A stretch of 64,000 bases of DNA from Tillandsia leiboldiana (lineage: Eukaryota; Streptophyta; Magnoliopsida; Poales; Bromeliaceae), in NCBI GenBank assembly GCA_029204045.2, contig CM055081.1, positions 2,487,033-2,551,032 of the forward strand. The letters run 5' to 3'. Made by a program: the position numbers and the translations under genes. The notes under the pieces were generated by a model. It was not told where the DNA came from, did not search any database, and saw only the letters and a list, made by a program, of their open reading frames with translations. Every line of letters starts with the position of its first letter. The first letter of the stretch is position 1. This document shows, one piece after another, positions 1-9,912 of the stretch.

Positions 1-1726
1 CTCCAATGATGTTTGATTCATGATGGTCCTTGGAGATACATAGCGTTTGAGGTAACGGAGTACTCGGGGGTAATTGTGATGATTCCTGCACATTAGATGA
101 ACTAGAAGAACCATGAGATGCATCAAAATTTTCAGAAGAGTTATCATGCAGAGATGCAATATCATTAGCAGGAGATTCATCATCAAGAGACATATCAAGT
201 GTAGATTTATCAGAAGATAAATGAGAAGCTTCATCTACTTTAACATTAATTGATTCTATCATCGTTTTAGATTCAAGATTGTATACTCAATATGCTCTAC
301 TATTTGTAGAATAACCCATAAAAATTCCTTCATCACTTCGAGAGTCGAATTTTCCAAGATTTTCTGGATCGCGTAAAAAGTAACAGCGACTCCCGAAGAT
401 ACGAAAATACTTGATATTAGGTTTTCTACTAAACCATAGCTCATATGGGGTATTCAAAGTACCTGGGCGCAAATAGATGCGATTAATCACATAGACCGCG
501 GTGTTAATTGCTTCAACCCAAAAATATAAAGGGAGTTTCCGGCTATGAAGCATAACACGCGCCATCTCTTGAACAACTCTATTTTTGCGCTCGACTACAC
601 CGTTTTGCTGTGGTGTATAAGGTGCAGGGAATTCATGTTTTATGCCATTTGAAGTGCAAAAATTAATGAATTTTAAATTGATAAATTCTCCACCTCTATC
701 ACTGCGAACACGAATAATCTTTTCATTTTTCTCAATCATAATACGATGACATATATCATGAAAAGAGTCAAAAGTATATGTTTTCTCTTTTAAAAATGAT
801 ACCCAAGAATATCTAGAGAAATCATCAACCATAAGAAAAATATACCATTTTCCACCCAAACTAGGTTGACGAGTTGGCCCCATTAAATCCATATGCAATA
901 ATTCTAATGGGCGTTTAGTTCCTACATGGTTCAAATTATTGTGAATGGATCTAGTTTGTTTTCCCTTTTGACAACCACCACACACAAGGTTTTCTTTGAA
1001 ATTCAATTTAGGAACACCTCTAACTATGTATCTGTTAGATATTCTAGATAGTTCCTTAAAGTTAATGTGACATAGTCTTTCATGCCAAAGAGTTTCATTA
1101 TCAAGTGACACTAGGTTACAATTTTGACTTGTTTTACCAGGAACTACATAGCAATTGTTCTGTGGCCTAACCCCTTTCAAAATGAATGAATGATTTACAT
1201 CAGTTACAAGACATTCTACAGAAGAAAAATTAACTGAAAAACTATCATCACACAGTTGGCTAATGCTTATGAGGTTAGTCTTAAGGCCTTCAACAAACAA
1301 AACATTGTTCAAAGCCGGGCCATCTGGAATAGTAATTGTTCCTTTGCCAACTATTTTTGAAGATCGTCCATTTCCAAAAACTACATGTCCTCCGGAGGTT
1401 TTCTCAAGGGTTTGAAAAATGTTTTTATCTCCGGTTATGTGGCGTGAGCAATCACTATCCAGATACCAAGACGAATTGTCATACGCATATAGTGTTGTGT
1501 GAATGACAAGACAAGGGAAGAATTCACCTTTGCGCACCCAAACCTTACGAGTTTTGGAATACGTCGGCAACGATCATGACATTGTTCTCCTTGGTGAACG
1601 CGTCTTGTTCGGTTGATCACTTTTCTTTGGAATCCATGATGACGTCGTCTTGTGGGGTGTACTACCATTGTTCTTGACCTTTGGTTGATCTCTTCTTGAA
1701 TTTCGGTCTTTGTTCTTGATGGTAGT
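1..1726 (-). pseudogene. Ty1-copia (SIRE/Maximus-like) pol, protease and integrase part
   Basis: Minus-strand copia pol segment with its longest open stretch at 287-1570 (427 codons). In order it shows the protease motif region WYLDSDCSRH (the usual DSG active site reads DSD), the GAG-pre-integrase zinc motif (LWHERLCH followed by CGGCQKG), and the integrase core with LLHMDLMGP, VRSDRGGEF and PQQNGVVERKN carrying the D, D and E residues. After a stop at 287 the homologous sequence continues toward position 1 with a serine-rich linker, so reverse transcriptase and RNase H lie outside the window. The 5' part of the same element resumes at 23064, because a Ty3 element has inserted at 1726/1727. 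The stop codons and altered protease site mark it as inactive. SIRE affiliation is inferred from gag architecture and motif wording. Confidence 0.85.
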
Positions 1727-3163
1727 TGTCACGCCCCGGAACCCGGGCTCGCCAACAGATCCGTCGTGCACACGGGATTTCCCGAGTACACGAAGCGCTG
1801 GTAACCTGCTCCGATATAATATGAACAATAAAAGAGCATAATGCAGAGCTGAAGTAGAAGAACCACATAGTATCTCATACTGGAACTAAAAATAAACTGT
1901 AATATGTACAATAATCTCCCAGCTCACCAAAATAATACAACCAGCCGGCGAAAGCCAGACTCAAAATAAAAGGAGAATATCACAGTCTGAGTGAAGGGTA
2001 CAACGTCTATCTACAGCTCTCAGTCTCCCAGGAGATCTATCTACTCAGCGATCCCCTTACCTTTATCAGCCGCTGATAGCCTAGCAGCTCCCGCAGACGA
2101 CTCTGCAAAATAAAGAAGAAGAAAGAAACAGAAAAGAATAATGGGGGTGAGAACTACCAGATAAAACCAGTAGCCTCCCCTAGTGGGCAAAACCTCAACT
2201 CTGATGCACCCACTAGGATTACTAGAGGCCAGAAAGGAAAAAGTGGTAAAGCTGTAAGCAGAACTGCTGAATAAAGGGGAAACCACCACTAGCATGCCTC
2301 TAAATGCAGTGCCAAAAGGAATGACTGTATGTATGCATCAGTATCTAACATGCCTGCCTGAATAAACCCAATCTTATGCCACCAGTAAAACTGGTACTGC
2401 CTGCTGCGCCTTGCCTGCCCAAATCGGGTATGCTGGCCAATGCATAACACCGATAGGGAATGAGAGTCTCAAGGACTCAAGCCTGCCTGTAACACACTCC
2501 GGAGTGGCACTCGAGGGGAGCGACCCACACGAGTAAAAGTACCTCAGTAATAAGTATCATAAGTGTCGTAAACAGCAGGACTGGATCATGACTATGATCA
2601 AAGTGGGAAAAGCCATCCACTAAGAAACCCTGATATGATGCCATAGTACTCAATAAGTGGGAAAAACCATCCACTAAAGAAAAGCCCGATCCCCTGCTGA
2701 TGCCAAAAATAAACCAGACTCAACCCCATAAGGATAAACATCCGGCCGACCGCCTACAGTCTGCGGTCACCGCAACACCCCACAAGTTTATAATCTAACA
2801 TAACCTTGGCTATACTATCCCAAACCCCTGCTCATACTCGAGCGACAAGCAACTGAAAGCAAAAGAGAGCAATAAAACATGTCAAGTCTTAATATGATAG
2901 TGTAGCAATAAATAGTGGCCCTACCTGATGTCCGGGCATGCATGCAACTGTCTTTATTTTAAAAGTTGTAAAATAGTGTCAAAGATTTAAAAAGATTGAT
3001 TTACTGAATAAAAGTCATTTGCATGCGAGATTATAGCCTTTGTCTCAATCACAATGTCCCAATATAAGTCATCATATCATCTGTGGGGTTATATTAATTT
3101 TTAGGAGAGTTTGTCCCAGCGGTTCTCATCAATTGTCCTGTTAGTAGTCCTGTTAGTAGTCCT

Positions 3164-3262
3164 GTTAGTTGTCCCAATAGTTCTCATCAATTGTCATATT
3201 AGTTTGTCCCAATTGTTCTCATCAATTGTCATATTAGTTTGTCCCAATTGTTCTCATCAATT
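3164..3262 (+). repeat. Short tandem repeats in LTR U5
   Basis: A unit of roughly 37 bp (gtcatattagtttgtcccaa followed by ttgttctcatcaatt) repeats two to three times, preceded at 3128-3172 by three copies of the 12-mer tcctgttagtag. The same array is present in LTR copies at 11290-11450 and 21398-21550. Confidence 0.75.
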
Positions 3263-4024
3263 AAATTTTAAGGGAGTTCCAGTAATCCCAGTGAGCTTGT
3301 CAAAAATGAGGTAAGCAACAACCGCCCACCTCGAGCAGCTCAAACTACACCTCAGGTAGTCTCCTGGTTGTCCACAGTCCCCTAGAACTGCTGTCTGCCG
3401 AAAACGGTGCCCTACAACAACACACATTGCACAGGGTGTAACTATAGTATTCATAAAAATACAGCTTTTGCTATTTTTCAAATGGCACGAAAAGAGAGGA
3501 GTTTTTCACCTCTGTATAGTGCTCAGAAAAATCCAGAAAAATTACGGTTGCGTTCCTCGCGAAGAGTAGATCAAAATCGACTCCTAAAACACCTCGATCT
3601 GATGCTCCTACGCCAAGATAAAAATCGGAGAAGTTGACACTGTCCAGAAATTTCCATAGCAAAAAAGGGGGGTCAAAGAGACCTCGGGAAACGTACCAAA
3701 AGTACGAAATGGAGCAAAATGATAAACACGGAAATCGAAGCCCTACCTCTTACGGTCGCGCTGCCGCAAAAATCATCCAAAAATTCCTCCTGGTTAGCAC
3801 TCAGGGAATTTCCGACGGAACTGCGACGGGAAATGGGCCGAAAAAGAAAACCGTCGCAGTGCGCCGCGTCGCAGATAACTCACTAACTGTAACTCCAAAA
3901 ATTCAGAGATTTGGAGGAGAGAGAGAAGAGAGAGAGAGGAAGAAATTTCGTAAAGGGCACTTTCTCTGGTTCTCTCTCTAAAGGCTTGAAAACCGAGGTG
4001 CAAAGAGAGGGGGGTGGGGGACCT

Positions 4025-4032
4025 CTTATATA
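4025..4032 (-). promoter_or_regulatory. LTR TATA box
   Basis: The minus strand reads CTATATAAGAGG, a canonical plant TATA box, placing the element's transcription start roughly 30 bases further along the minus strand, near 3995. It is repeated in the other LTR copies (about 12208-12216, 14122-14130 and 22311-22319). The position of the start is inferred, not seen. Confidence 0.65.
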
Positions 4033-4108
4033 GTGGGCCAAAGGGAATATTCCCACACGGGATCCGGATCCGAACAGGAAACACCGAAATGGGCCAACCA
4101 GAAAGCGC

Positions 4109-4293
4109 CACGTGTCCACAAAACAGCAAACAGCCTGTGCAGGACCAATGAAAAATCGCCACGTGGCCACGTGGTGCACGTGGCCGGTCCGCGCTCCGGG
4201 TCTTCCGGAAGATGTCGGCCAATAGGGGAGCGCCACGTGTCACCTTCCCACGTGCTTCTAGAAGCCGGCCAGCCAATGGGAAGCTGCCACGTG
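4109..4293. promoter_or_regulatory. Cluster of seven CACGTG G-boxes in LTR U3
   Basis: CACGTG occurs at 4109, 4160, 4168, 4177, 4234, 4249 and 4288 (starts), that is seven times in 185 bp, with several in the extended form GCCACGTGGC. Three CCAAT-like words (accaatga, gccaatag, gccaatgg) are interspersed. The cluster lies about 80-260 bp upstream of the LTR TATA box on the minus strand. CACGTG is the core site of plant bHLH and bZIP (ABRE/G-box) factors. A role in induced transcription of the element is an inference. Confidence 0.7.
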
Positions 4294-4449
4294 GCAGAAG
4301 GAGTCTTCGGTGCACCCGGTGCACGCCAGGCCCATGGACCACGCACCCGAGCCCCCCGCCCGCGCCTGCGCCGCCGCCCTCTGCCGCTGTGCCGCCGCTG
4401 CGCCGCCGCCCGCCGCCGTGCGCCGCCGCCCGCCGCCGCTTGCCGGTCG

Positions 4450-4488
4450 CCGGAACAGTAATTCCGGCGGCCGGAGTTACTGTTCCGG
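4450..4488. repeat. Inverted repeat in LTR U3
   Basis: Perfect 12-base arms CCGGAACAGTAA (4450-4461) and TTACTGTTCCGG (4477-4488) flank a 15-base centre that itself nearly pairs (TTCCGG against CCGGAG). A further direct copy of gaacagtaa follows at 4492. It could form a hairpin or be a paired regulatory site. It is conserved in all copies of the LTR. Confidence 0.7.
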
Positions 4489-4756
4489 CGTGAACAGTAA
4501 TTTTGTGCCGAAAAAATAAAGTAAATATACCGTTTCGATCGTTTTCGCGCGCTGAGTCCAAATACGACGTCCATTTCGCCAAATTCTCATCCGAAATTTT
4601 GCCGAAAGCTCCCGGAAAATTCCATTTGCTCCGATTTTCGCGCAGAGTCTATATTAAATATCCGATTTCGATTCTACAAGCTCTGCTTCACCGGATAAGC
4701 TCCCTACAGTCACTGTTTAATGTTGCACAGTTCCTGCGGGAGTCCGGATCATCATA

Positions 4757-4765
4757 TCCTCCCCC
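4757..4765 (-). other. Polypurine tract of the Ty3 element
   Basis: On the minus strand AGTGGGGGAGGA directly precedes the LTR start. This is the expected position and composition for the plus-strand primer of an LTR retrotransposon. The duplicate copy shows it at 14855-14863. Confidence 0.75.
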
Positions 4766-4809
4766 ACTAAAAAGAGTTTCGTCCTCGAAACGAGACTAAA
4801 CAATAATCC

Positions 4810-7800
4810 TCAGTCCGATGTCTCGAATAAGTAGGGGTGAGCATCCCTCATCTCCGACTCGAGCTCCCATGTAGCCTCGCGCTCGTCATGATTGCTCCAT
4901 TGGATCTTCACATAGGGAATGGCCCGACTGCGTAATTCTTTCACCTCTCGATCCAGAACTCGCAGTGGGCGCTCTTCATACCTCAAATCCTCGCTGATCT
5001 CAAGTGGTGTGAAGTCGATGACGTGTGATGGGTCGAAGATATACTTTCTTAAAGTAGAAACATGAAATACATCATGGACATCAGCAAGCCTTGGAGGAAG
5101 TGCGAGTCGGTAGGCAACTGGCCCGATACGCCCCAATACCTCAAAGGGTCCAATGTATCGGGGGCTAAGCTTCCCACGAATGCCGAACCTCCTGATTCCT
5201 TTGGATGGCGAGACTTTCAGGAATACATAATCTCCAACCTGAAATTCTAAGTCTCGTCGCCGAACATCGGCATAACTCCTTTGTCGGCTTTGGGCGGTTT
5301 GAAGATGCTTCCGAATCACTCGGACCTTCTCCTCTGCCTCTATCAAGACATCTGGTCCCAAGGTCCGCCTCTCGCCTACGTCACTCCAATAAAGTGGTGA
5401 TCGACACTTGCGTCCATACAATGCTTCAAACGGAGCCATCTGAATGCTCGCTTGAAAGCTATTGTTGTACGCGAATTCAGCCAAAGATAAATGCCGAATC
5501 CACCCTCCGCCGAAATCCAGGACGCAAGCCCTCAACATGTCCTCCAGGATTTGTATCGTCCGCTCCGATTGCCCATCAGTCTGCGGATGAAAAGCTTTAC
5601 TGAACCTGAGTTCAGTCCCCAAGGCTGTTTGCAAACTCTTCCAGAAATGCGAAACAAACCTCGGGTCTCTATCTGATACTATGGAGGCTGGTACTCCATG
5701 TAATCTTACTATCTCATCTAGATATAACTGGGCTAGTCGCTCAAGTGGCCACGTAGTCTGCATGGGCAGAAAGTGCGCCGACTTGGTAAGTCGATCTACA
5801 ACTACCCAGATAGCATCAGCTCCTCCCTGTGCCCTAGGTAGTCCGACCACGAAATCCATCGTAATGTGGTCCCATTTCCACTCGGGAATTGGGAGACTTT
5901 GTAACTTGCCAGCTGGCACTCGATGCTCAGCTTTCACCTGCTGACAAGTTAAACACTGAGCCACAAATCTCCCAATATCCCTCTTCATGCCTTTCCACCA
6001 GAAGTGTGCCTTGAGGTCTTTATACATCTTAGTCCCACCAGGATGTAGGGTATAAGGTGTATAATGGGCCTCTCGCAATATCTGTTCTCTAATCTCCACA
6101 TCTATTGGCACACATGCTCGGTTTCTGTACCTCAGTATTCCCGAGGCATCTACCGAAAAGTCCCCAGACTGATCACTCGGAATATGATCTCTAATCCTGG
6201 CCAAGTGGGGGTCCTCACTCTGTTTCTCTTTGATCCTGTCCAGCAGAGTGGGCTGCACGACTAAAGATGTCAGTCTAGCAGAGACCCCAGGGGACACAAC
6301 CTCTATGTCGAGCCGTCTCATCTCCTCTAATAGCGGCGCCTGGTCTGTGATCAACATAGACAAACTTTGCACCGCTCTCCTACTCAAGGCGTCAGCGACC
6401 ACATTAGCCTTACCTGGGTGGTAGAGAATATCTACATCATAATCCTTTAATAGCTCTAACCACCTACGTTGCCTCAAATTCAGCTCCTTTTGCGTGAACA
6501 GGTACTTTAGGCTCTTGTGGTCGGTGTAGATTTCACAATGCTCCCCATATAGGTAATGGCGCCAAAGCTTTAGTGCAAATACCACAGCCGCAAGCTCCAA
6601 GTCATGGGTAGGGTAATTCTTCTCATAATCCTTGAGTTGCCTTGATGCATAAGCAATTACCCTCCCTTCCTGCATCAACACACAACCAAGTCCGCTGTGT
6701 GATGCATCACTGTAGATCACATATCCTTTTCCCATAACAGGGAGGGAAAGGATAGGGGCGGTCATTAGTCTATTCTTCAGCTCCTCAAAGCTCTTTTGAC
6801 AGTCCTCACTCCAGATAAACTTCACTCCTTTACGCGTCAAGCGAGTGAGGGGTGTGGAGAGCTTCGCAAAGCCTTCCACAAACCGACGGTAATACCCAGC
6901 TAAACCCATAAAGCTACGTACCTCAGAAACCGTCGTCGGTCGGGGCCAATCACGGACTGCCTCAATCTTCGCTGGGTCCACCGCCACACCTGCAGCGGAA
7001 ATCACATGGCCTAAGAAGACTACCTCCCGAAGCCAAAACTCGCACTTTGCTAGCTTGGCAAACAACTTCTTCTCTCGCAGAAGTTGCAGCACAATCCTTA
7101 AGTGCTCCTCATGCTCAGCATCACTTCGGGAGTAGACCAAGATATCATCAATGAACACCACCACGAACCGGTCCAAATAAGGTCGGAAGATCCGGTTCAT
7201 CAAATCCATGAACGCGGCAGGGGCATTAGTTAGCCCAAAAGGCATAACTGTAAATTCATAATGCCCATACCGTGATCTAAATGCCGTCTTCGGAATATCC
7301 TCGGCCTTCACCTTTAACTGGTGGTAACCGGACTGCAAATCTATCTTAGAGAAGACACAAGACCCTTGCAGCTGATCAAAAAGATCATCGATGCGCGGCA
7401 AAGGGTACTTGTTTTTGATGGTCACTTTATTTAATTCCCTATAGTCCACACATAATCGAAGTGACCCATCCTTCTTTTTCACGAATAGCACCGGCGCTCC
7501 CCAAGGCGACACACTCGGCCTAATAAAGCCCTTGTCCATCAAATCCTGGAGTTGCGCCTTAAGCTCTCGCAGCTCAGCCGGTGCCATCCGGTACGGAGCC
7601 TTTGAGATTGGCGCAGTTCCCGGAACTACGTCAATCACAAACTCAATCTCCCTATCTAGCGGCATGCTTGTCAGCTCAGATGGAAAAACATCCGGGAACT
7701 CGCGGGCAATAGGGATATCCCCGAGTCCCGGCGCCGCCGTAGGCCCTTCAACAACACTAGCCAAAAAGGCTACACATCCTCGATGGATCATCTGCCTCGC

Positions 7801-8841
7801 TCGGGAAGTCGAAACCATAGAGGCAAAGAAAGCACTCTGACATCCCCGGTATACCAACATTTCCTGGTCTGGCTCTCTAAAAGTGACGGTCCTTGCGGCA
7901 CAATCAATGGTCGCAAAATACCGAGCCAGCCAGTCCATCCCGAGGACCACATCGAAGTCCTTCAATTGTCTCAGGACCAACAGGTCTGCTGGCATAATCC
8001 AGGACTCGATTTGCATCGGGCAGGACCAACAACACTCCTCCACGTGCAAAGTGTGATCGGGAATCTGAACCTCTCGTGCACGTGGTAGAAGTCCTACCTT
8101 TAACCCATGTAATGATGCAAATGATCTACTGATAAAAGAATGCGATGCTCCAGTATCAAATAATGTACGAGTCCTAATGCCAGAAAGTAGGGTGATACCT
8201 GCCACCATGTGATCTGCGGCTGAAGAGTCCTCTACCTGCGCCGCATACACCCGCCCACTTTGAGCTGGAGGGCGGTACTCCGTGGGATGGGAAGAAGATG
8301 GCCTGCTTGCTGGAGCATATGGCCGCTGAGCCGTCGACCGCTGTTGAGATGAAGATGGAGCAGATGCTGAAGAAGGAGCCGTCGATGGCGCAAAAGGGCA
8401 AGTAGCTCGGACGTGGCCAGACTGTCCACATCTATAGCAGCGACCCCACCGCTGGTCGCAGGTGTTGGAAAAGTGCTGACCTCCACAGAAAATACAATTG
8501 CTGGGGGCCCGTGGTTGTCGTGACTGCTGTTGTTGCTGAGGCTGTCGCTGCGACCCACGCTGCGACGGCTGGGATCTCTGCTGCTGCTGCTGCCGCTGCT
8601 GGGGCCTCTGGGGTCCACCAGGCCCTCGCCGCTCCGACCGTCCTTGGCCGGAAAACTGAGGCGGTGGCGGTCGGGGCGGCCTCCAGGAACTGGCCTGTCT
8701 CCCGTCGTCCTGCGCTGGTCGCTTTCTGTCTGCGCCTTGAGCGACCAGGCCCCCACGTCTGGCGACGACGTGGTCTCCTCTCTCAACCCACTGGGCATGC
8801 TCTGCTGCCTCCTCCAAGGTTTGTAGTCTCTGGGCATGCAC
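4810..8841 (-). CDS. Ty3-gypsy pol polyprotein (with gag C-terminus)
   Basis: Open frame of 1343 codons with no ATG at its head; it begins just downstream of a TAG at 8854-8856. Approximate residues: gag tail with glutamine-rich stretch 80-110; CCHC knuckle CYRCGQSGHVRATC near 135-150; protease FDTGASHSFIS near 230; reverse transcriptase 430-610 with VFIDDILVYS; RNase H 700-820 with IYSDASHSGLGCVL and TDHKSLKYL; integrase zinc region and core 930-1110 with WDHITMDFV, VSDRDPRF and QTDGQSERTIQ; chromodomain-like tail 1290-1335 around IQWSNHDEREATWELE. All catalytic motifs are intact. In autonomous relatives gag and pol form one frame, so the upstream stop and frameshift probably prevent production of this protein from its own transcript. 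Confidence 0.9.
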   Translation of the reverse strand: MHAQRLQTLEEAAEHAQWVERGDHVVARRGGLVAQGADRKRPAQDDGRQASSWRPPRPPPPQFSGQGRSERRGPGGPQRPQQRQQQQQRSQPSQRGSQRQPQQQQQSRQPRAPSNCIFCGGQHFSNTCDQRWGRCYRCGQSGHVRATCPFAPSTAPSSASAPSSSQQRSTAQRPYAPASRPSSSHPTEYRPPAQSGRVYAAQVEDSSAADHMVAGITLLSGIRTRTLFDTGASHSFISRSFASLHGLKVGLLPRAREVQIPDHTLHVEECCWSCPMQIESWIMPADLLVLRQLKDFDVVLGMDWLARYFATIDCAARTVTFREPDQEMLVYRGCQSAFFASMVSTSRARQMIHRGCVAFLASVVEGPTAAPGLGDIPIAREFPDVFPSELTSMPLDREIEFVIDVVPGTAPISKAPYRMAPAELRELKAQLQDLMDKGFIRPSVSPWGAPVLFVKKKDGSLRLCVDYRELNKVTIKNKYPLPRIDDLFDQLQGSCVFSKIDLQSGYHQLKVKAEDIPKTAFRSRYGHYEFTVMPFGLTNAPAAFMDLMNRIFRPYLDRFVVVFIDDILVYSRSDAEHEEHLRIVLQLLREKKLFAKLAKCEFWLREVVFLGHVISAAGVAVDPAKIEAVRDWPRPTTVSEVRSFMGLAGYYRRFVEGFAKLSTPLTRLTRKGVKFIWSEDCQKSFEELKNRLMTAPILSLPVMGKGYVIYSDASHSGLGCVLMQEGRVIAYASRQLKDYEKNYPTHDLELAAVVFALKLWRHYLYGEHCEIYTDHKSLKYLFTQKELNLRQRRWLELLKDYDVDILYHPGKANVVADALSRRAVQSLSMLITDQAPLLEEMRRLDIEVVSPGVSARLTSLVVQPTLLDRIKEKQSEDPHLARIRDHIPSDQSGDFSVDASGILRYRNRACVPIDVEIREQILREAHYTPYTLHPGGTKMYKDLKAHFWWKGMKRDIGRFVAQCLTCQQVKAEHRVPAGKLQSLPIPEWKWDHITMDFVVGLPRAQGGADAIWVVVDRLTKSAHFLPMQTTWPLERLAQLYLDEIVRLHGVPASIVSDRDPRFVSHFWKSLQTALGTELRFSKAFHPQTDGQSERTIQILEDMLRACVLDFGGGWIRHLSLAEFAYNNSFQASIQMAPFEALYGRKCRSPLYWSDVGERRTLGPDVLIEAEEKVRVIRKHLQTAQSRQRSYADVRRRDLEFQVGDYVFLKVSPSKGIRRFGIRGKLSPRYIGPFEVLGRIGPVAYRLALPPRLADVHDVFHVSTLRKYIFDPSHVIDFTPLEISEDLRYEERPLRVLDREVKELRSRAIPYVKIQWSNHDEREATWELESEMRDAHPYLFETSD

Positions 8842-8853
8842 CAGAGTATAGAT

Positions 8854-9623
8854 CTATGGGCGCAGGCCCGACTCAAAGAGCTCCACCTGGTGCGGTCCGT
8901 CCCTGGCGACGTAAGGTACGCAGTTGAGTAACGCGTGAACTCCTGAAAGTAGTCCAATGCTGTCCGTTCGCCTTGCTGAAGATTCTTCAGATCATCTTCC
9001 AGCTTTTTCTTCATACTCGTGGAAAAGTACGTATCCAGAATCATCCTCTTGAACTCTGACCAGGGTAGCTGTCGAGTGATCTGGAACTCCAGAGGCTCCA
9101 CCCGACGCCACCATGCATCAGCGTCCCCGTCTAAGCAGTGTACAGCCATATGTACCCTGTACTTCTGGTCAATGAAGAAGTCCCGAAATAACTTCTCCAT
9201 TAACGAAAGCCAAGTCCCAATCTCCCACAGCTGGGTATTCCGCCCTGAAAACCTGGGCGGTCCCCGCTTACAGAATTGAGTAAGTTTGTCAGCAATCTCC
9301 TGCTCCTCCGCAGGAGTCAATGGCCGGATTGCTCCCTGAGCAACAGGGGATGCCGTGGTCACCGGTCCAACTGGGGAAGCCACAGCAGGGGAGGGTGGTA
9401 CGGGAGAACTCTCAGGGGGTGCAACAACAGGCTGCGTCCTCTGTTCTAACATCTGCGTCAGCCGACCCATGGCCTCCTCCTGACGCTGCACGGCCTCTGC
9501 CATCTGGGCCATCTGAGCCTGAAGCTCCTGCACCTCACTCTGCTGGCCCTGCTCGGACTCCTCCGGCTCGGGCTCAGGGGATTCAGGCTGAGAACGCGTC
9601 AACATTCTACGTCGCGGAGGCAT
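8854..9623 (-). pseudogene. Ty3-gypsy gag, frameshifted
   Basis: Begins at the ATG at 9623 (MPPRRRMLTRSQPE), followed by an acidic region, a glutamine-rich coiled-coil segment and the retrotransposon gag domain (FYQ-less capsid region with WWRRVEPLEF, WSEFKRMILDTYF and LDYFQEFTRYS). Around 8921-8936 the conserved reading moves to another frame (LLNCVPYVARDG), consistent with loss of a short segment between direct repeats. In that second frame a TAG at 8854-8856 precedes the pol frame. The open frame nominally continues to 8232 but encodes unrelated sequence after the shift. Both lesions are also present in the duplicate at 18955-19724, so they are real features of the element and not sequencing noise. 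Confidence 0.8.
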
Positions 9624-9892
9624 CCTATCACAAGAAACCACACTCAGTATCATATCCCCACACGACCCAATCTAGCGAAAGTCAAAGACATCCCCATATT
9701 TCTGTGACTTTATGTTGTCTGCAGCCAACATAACGGTTCACCAGAAATTAGGCATGTCGATCTCTCTTCTCTCACTGGAAGAGTCAAACAATAAATCAAC
9801 GACTTTCGCAAATATCATGTCTCTCGTACCCTATTATCCTAGGGTCTACCAAAAGCCTAGGGTTTCCTAAGTCCCAACTGACCTATCCCTAA

Positions 9893-9904
9893 GCTCTGAT
9901 ACCA
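9893..9904 (-). other. Primer-binding site (tRNA-Met) of the Ty3 element
   Basis: The minus strand reads TGGTATCAGAGC, complementary to the 3' end of initiator tRNA-Met, eight bases inside the right-hand LTR (which starts on the plus strand at 9913). This fixes the minus orientation of the element. Confidence 0.85.
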
Positions 9905-9912
9905 ACTTAATC

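Larger units (their letters stand above)
1727..4756 (-). repeat. 3' LTR of the Ty3 element (left copy)
   Basis: Aligns over its whole length with 9913-12959 and 20014-23063. Diagnostic variants of this left LTR (catagcaaaa near 3655, cagccaatgg near 4270, cacgcacccgag near 4340, ttgtgccgaa near 4502, and one fewer gccgccgtgc unit) recur in the partial LTR at 13358-14854. The right LTRs carry the alternative state. On the minus strand U3 begins near 4756, a TATA box lies at 4025-4032, and R/U5 extends to 1727. The junction reads TATGATGATCC instead of the TGTGATGATCC seen at the right LTR, a single base change at the terminus. Confidence 0.9.

Noticed and set aside
2041..3481. Short ORFs repeated in each LTR (84, 65, 67 and 74 codons)
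   Set aside because: Identical in all LTR copies only because the LTR is copied; no domain, no codon signal, and they fall in the R/U5 leader.
3883..4582. Overlapping arginine/proline/alanine-rich ORFs in the LTRs (also 11986-12793, 13891-14673, 22081-22889)
   Set aside because: They lie in the GC-rich U3 on both strands and frames with no conserved domain; frame openness follows from composition.
5062..8927. Plus-strand ORFs opposite gag and pol
   Set aside because: Antisense shadows of the real minus-strand polyprotein.
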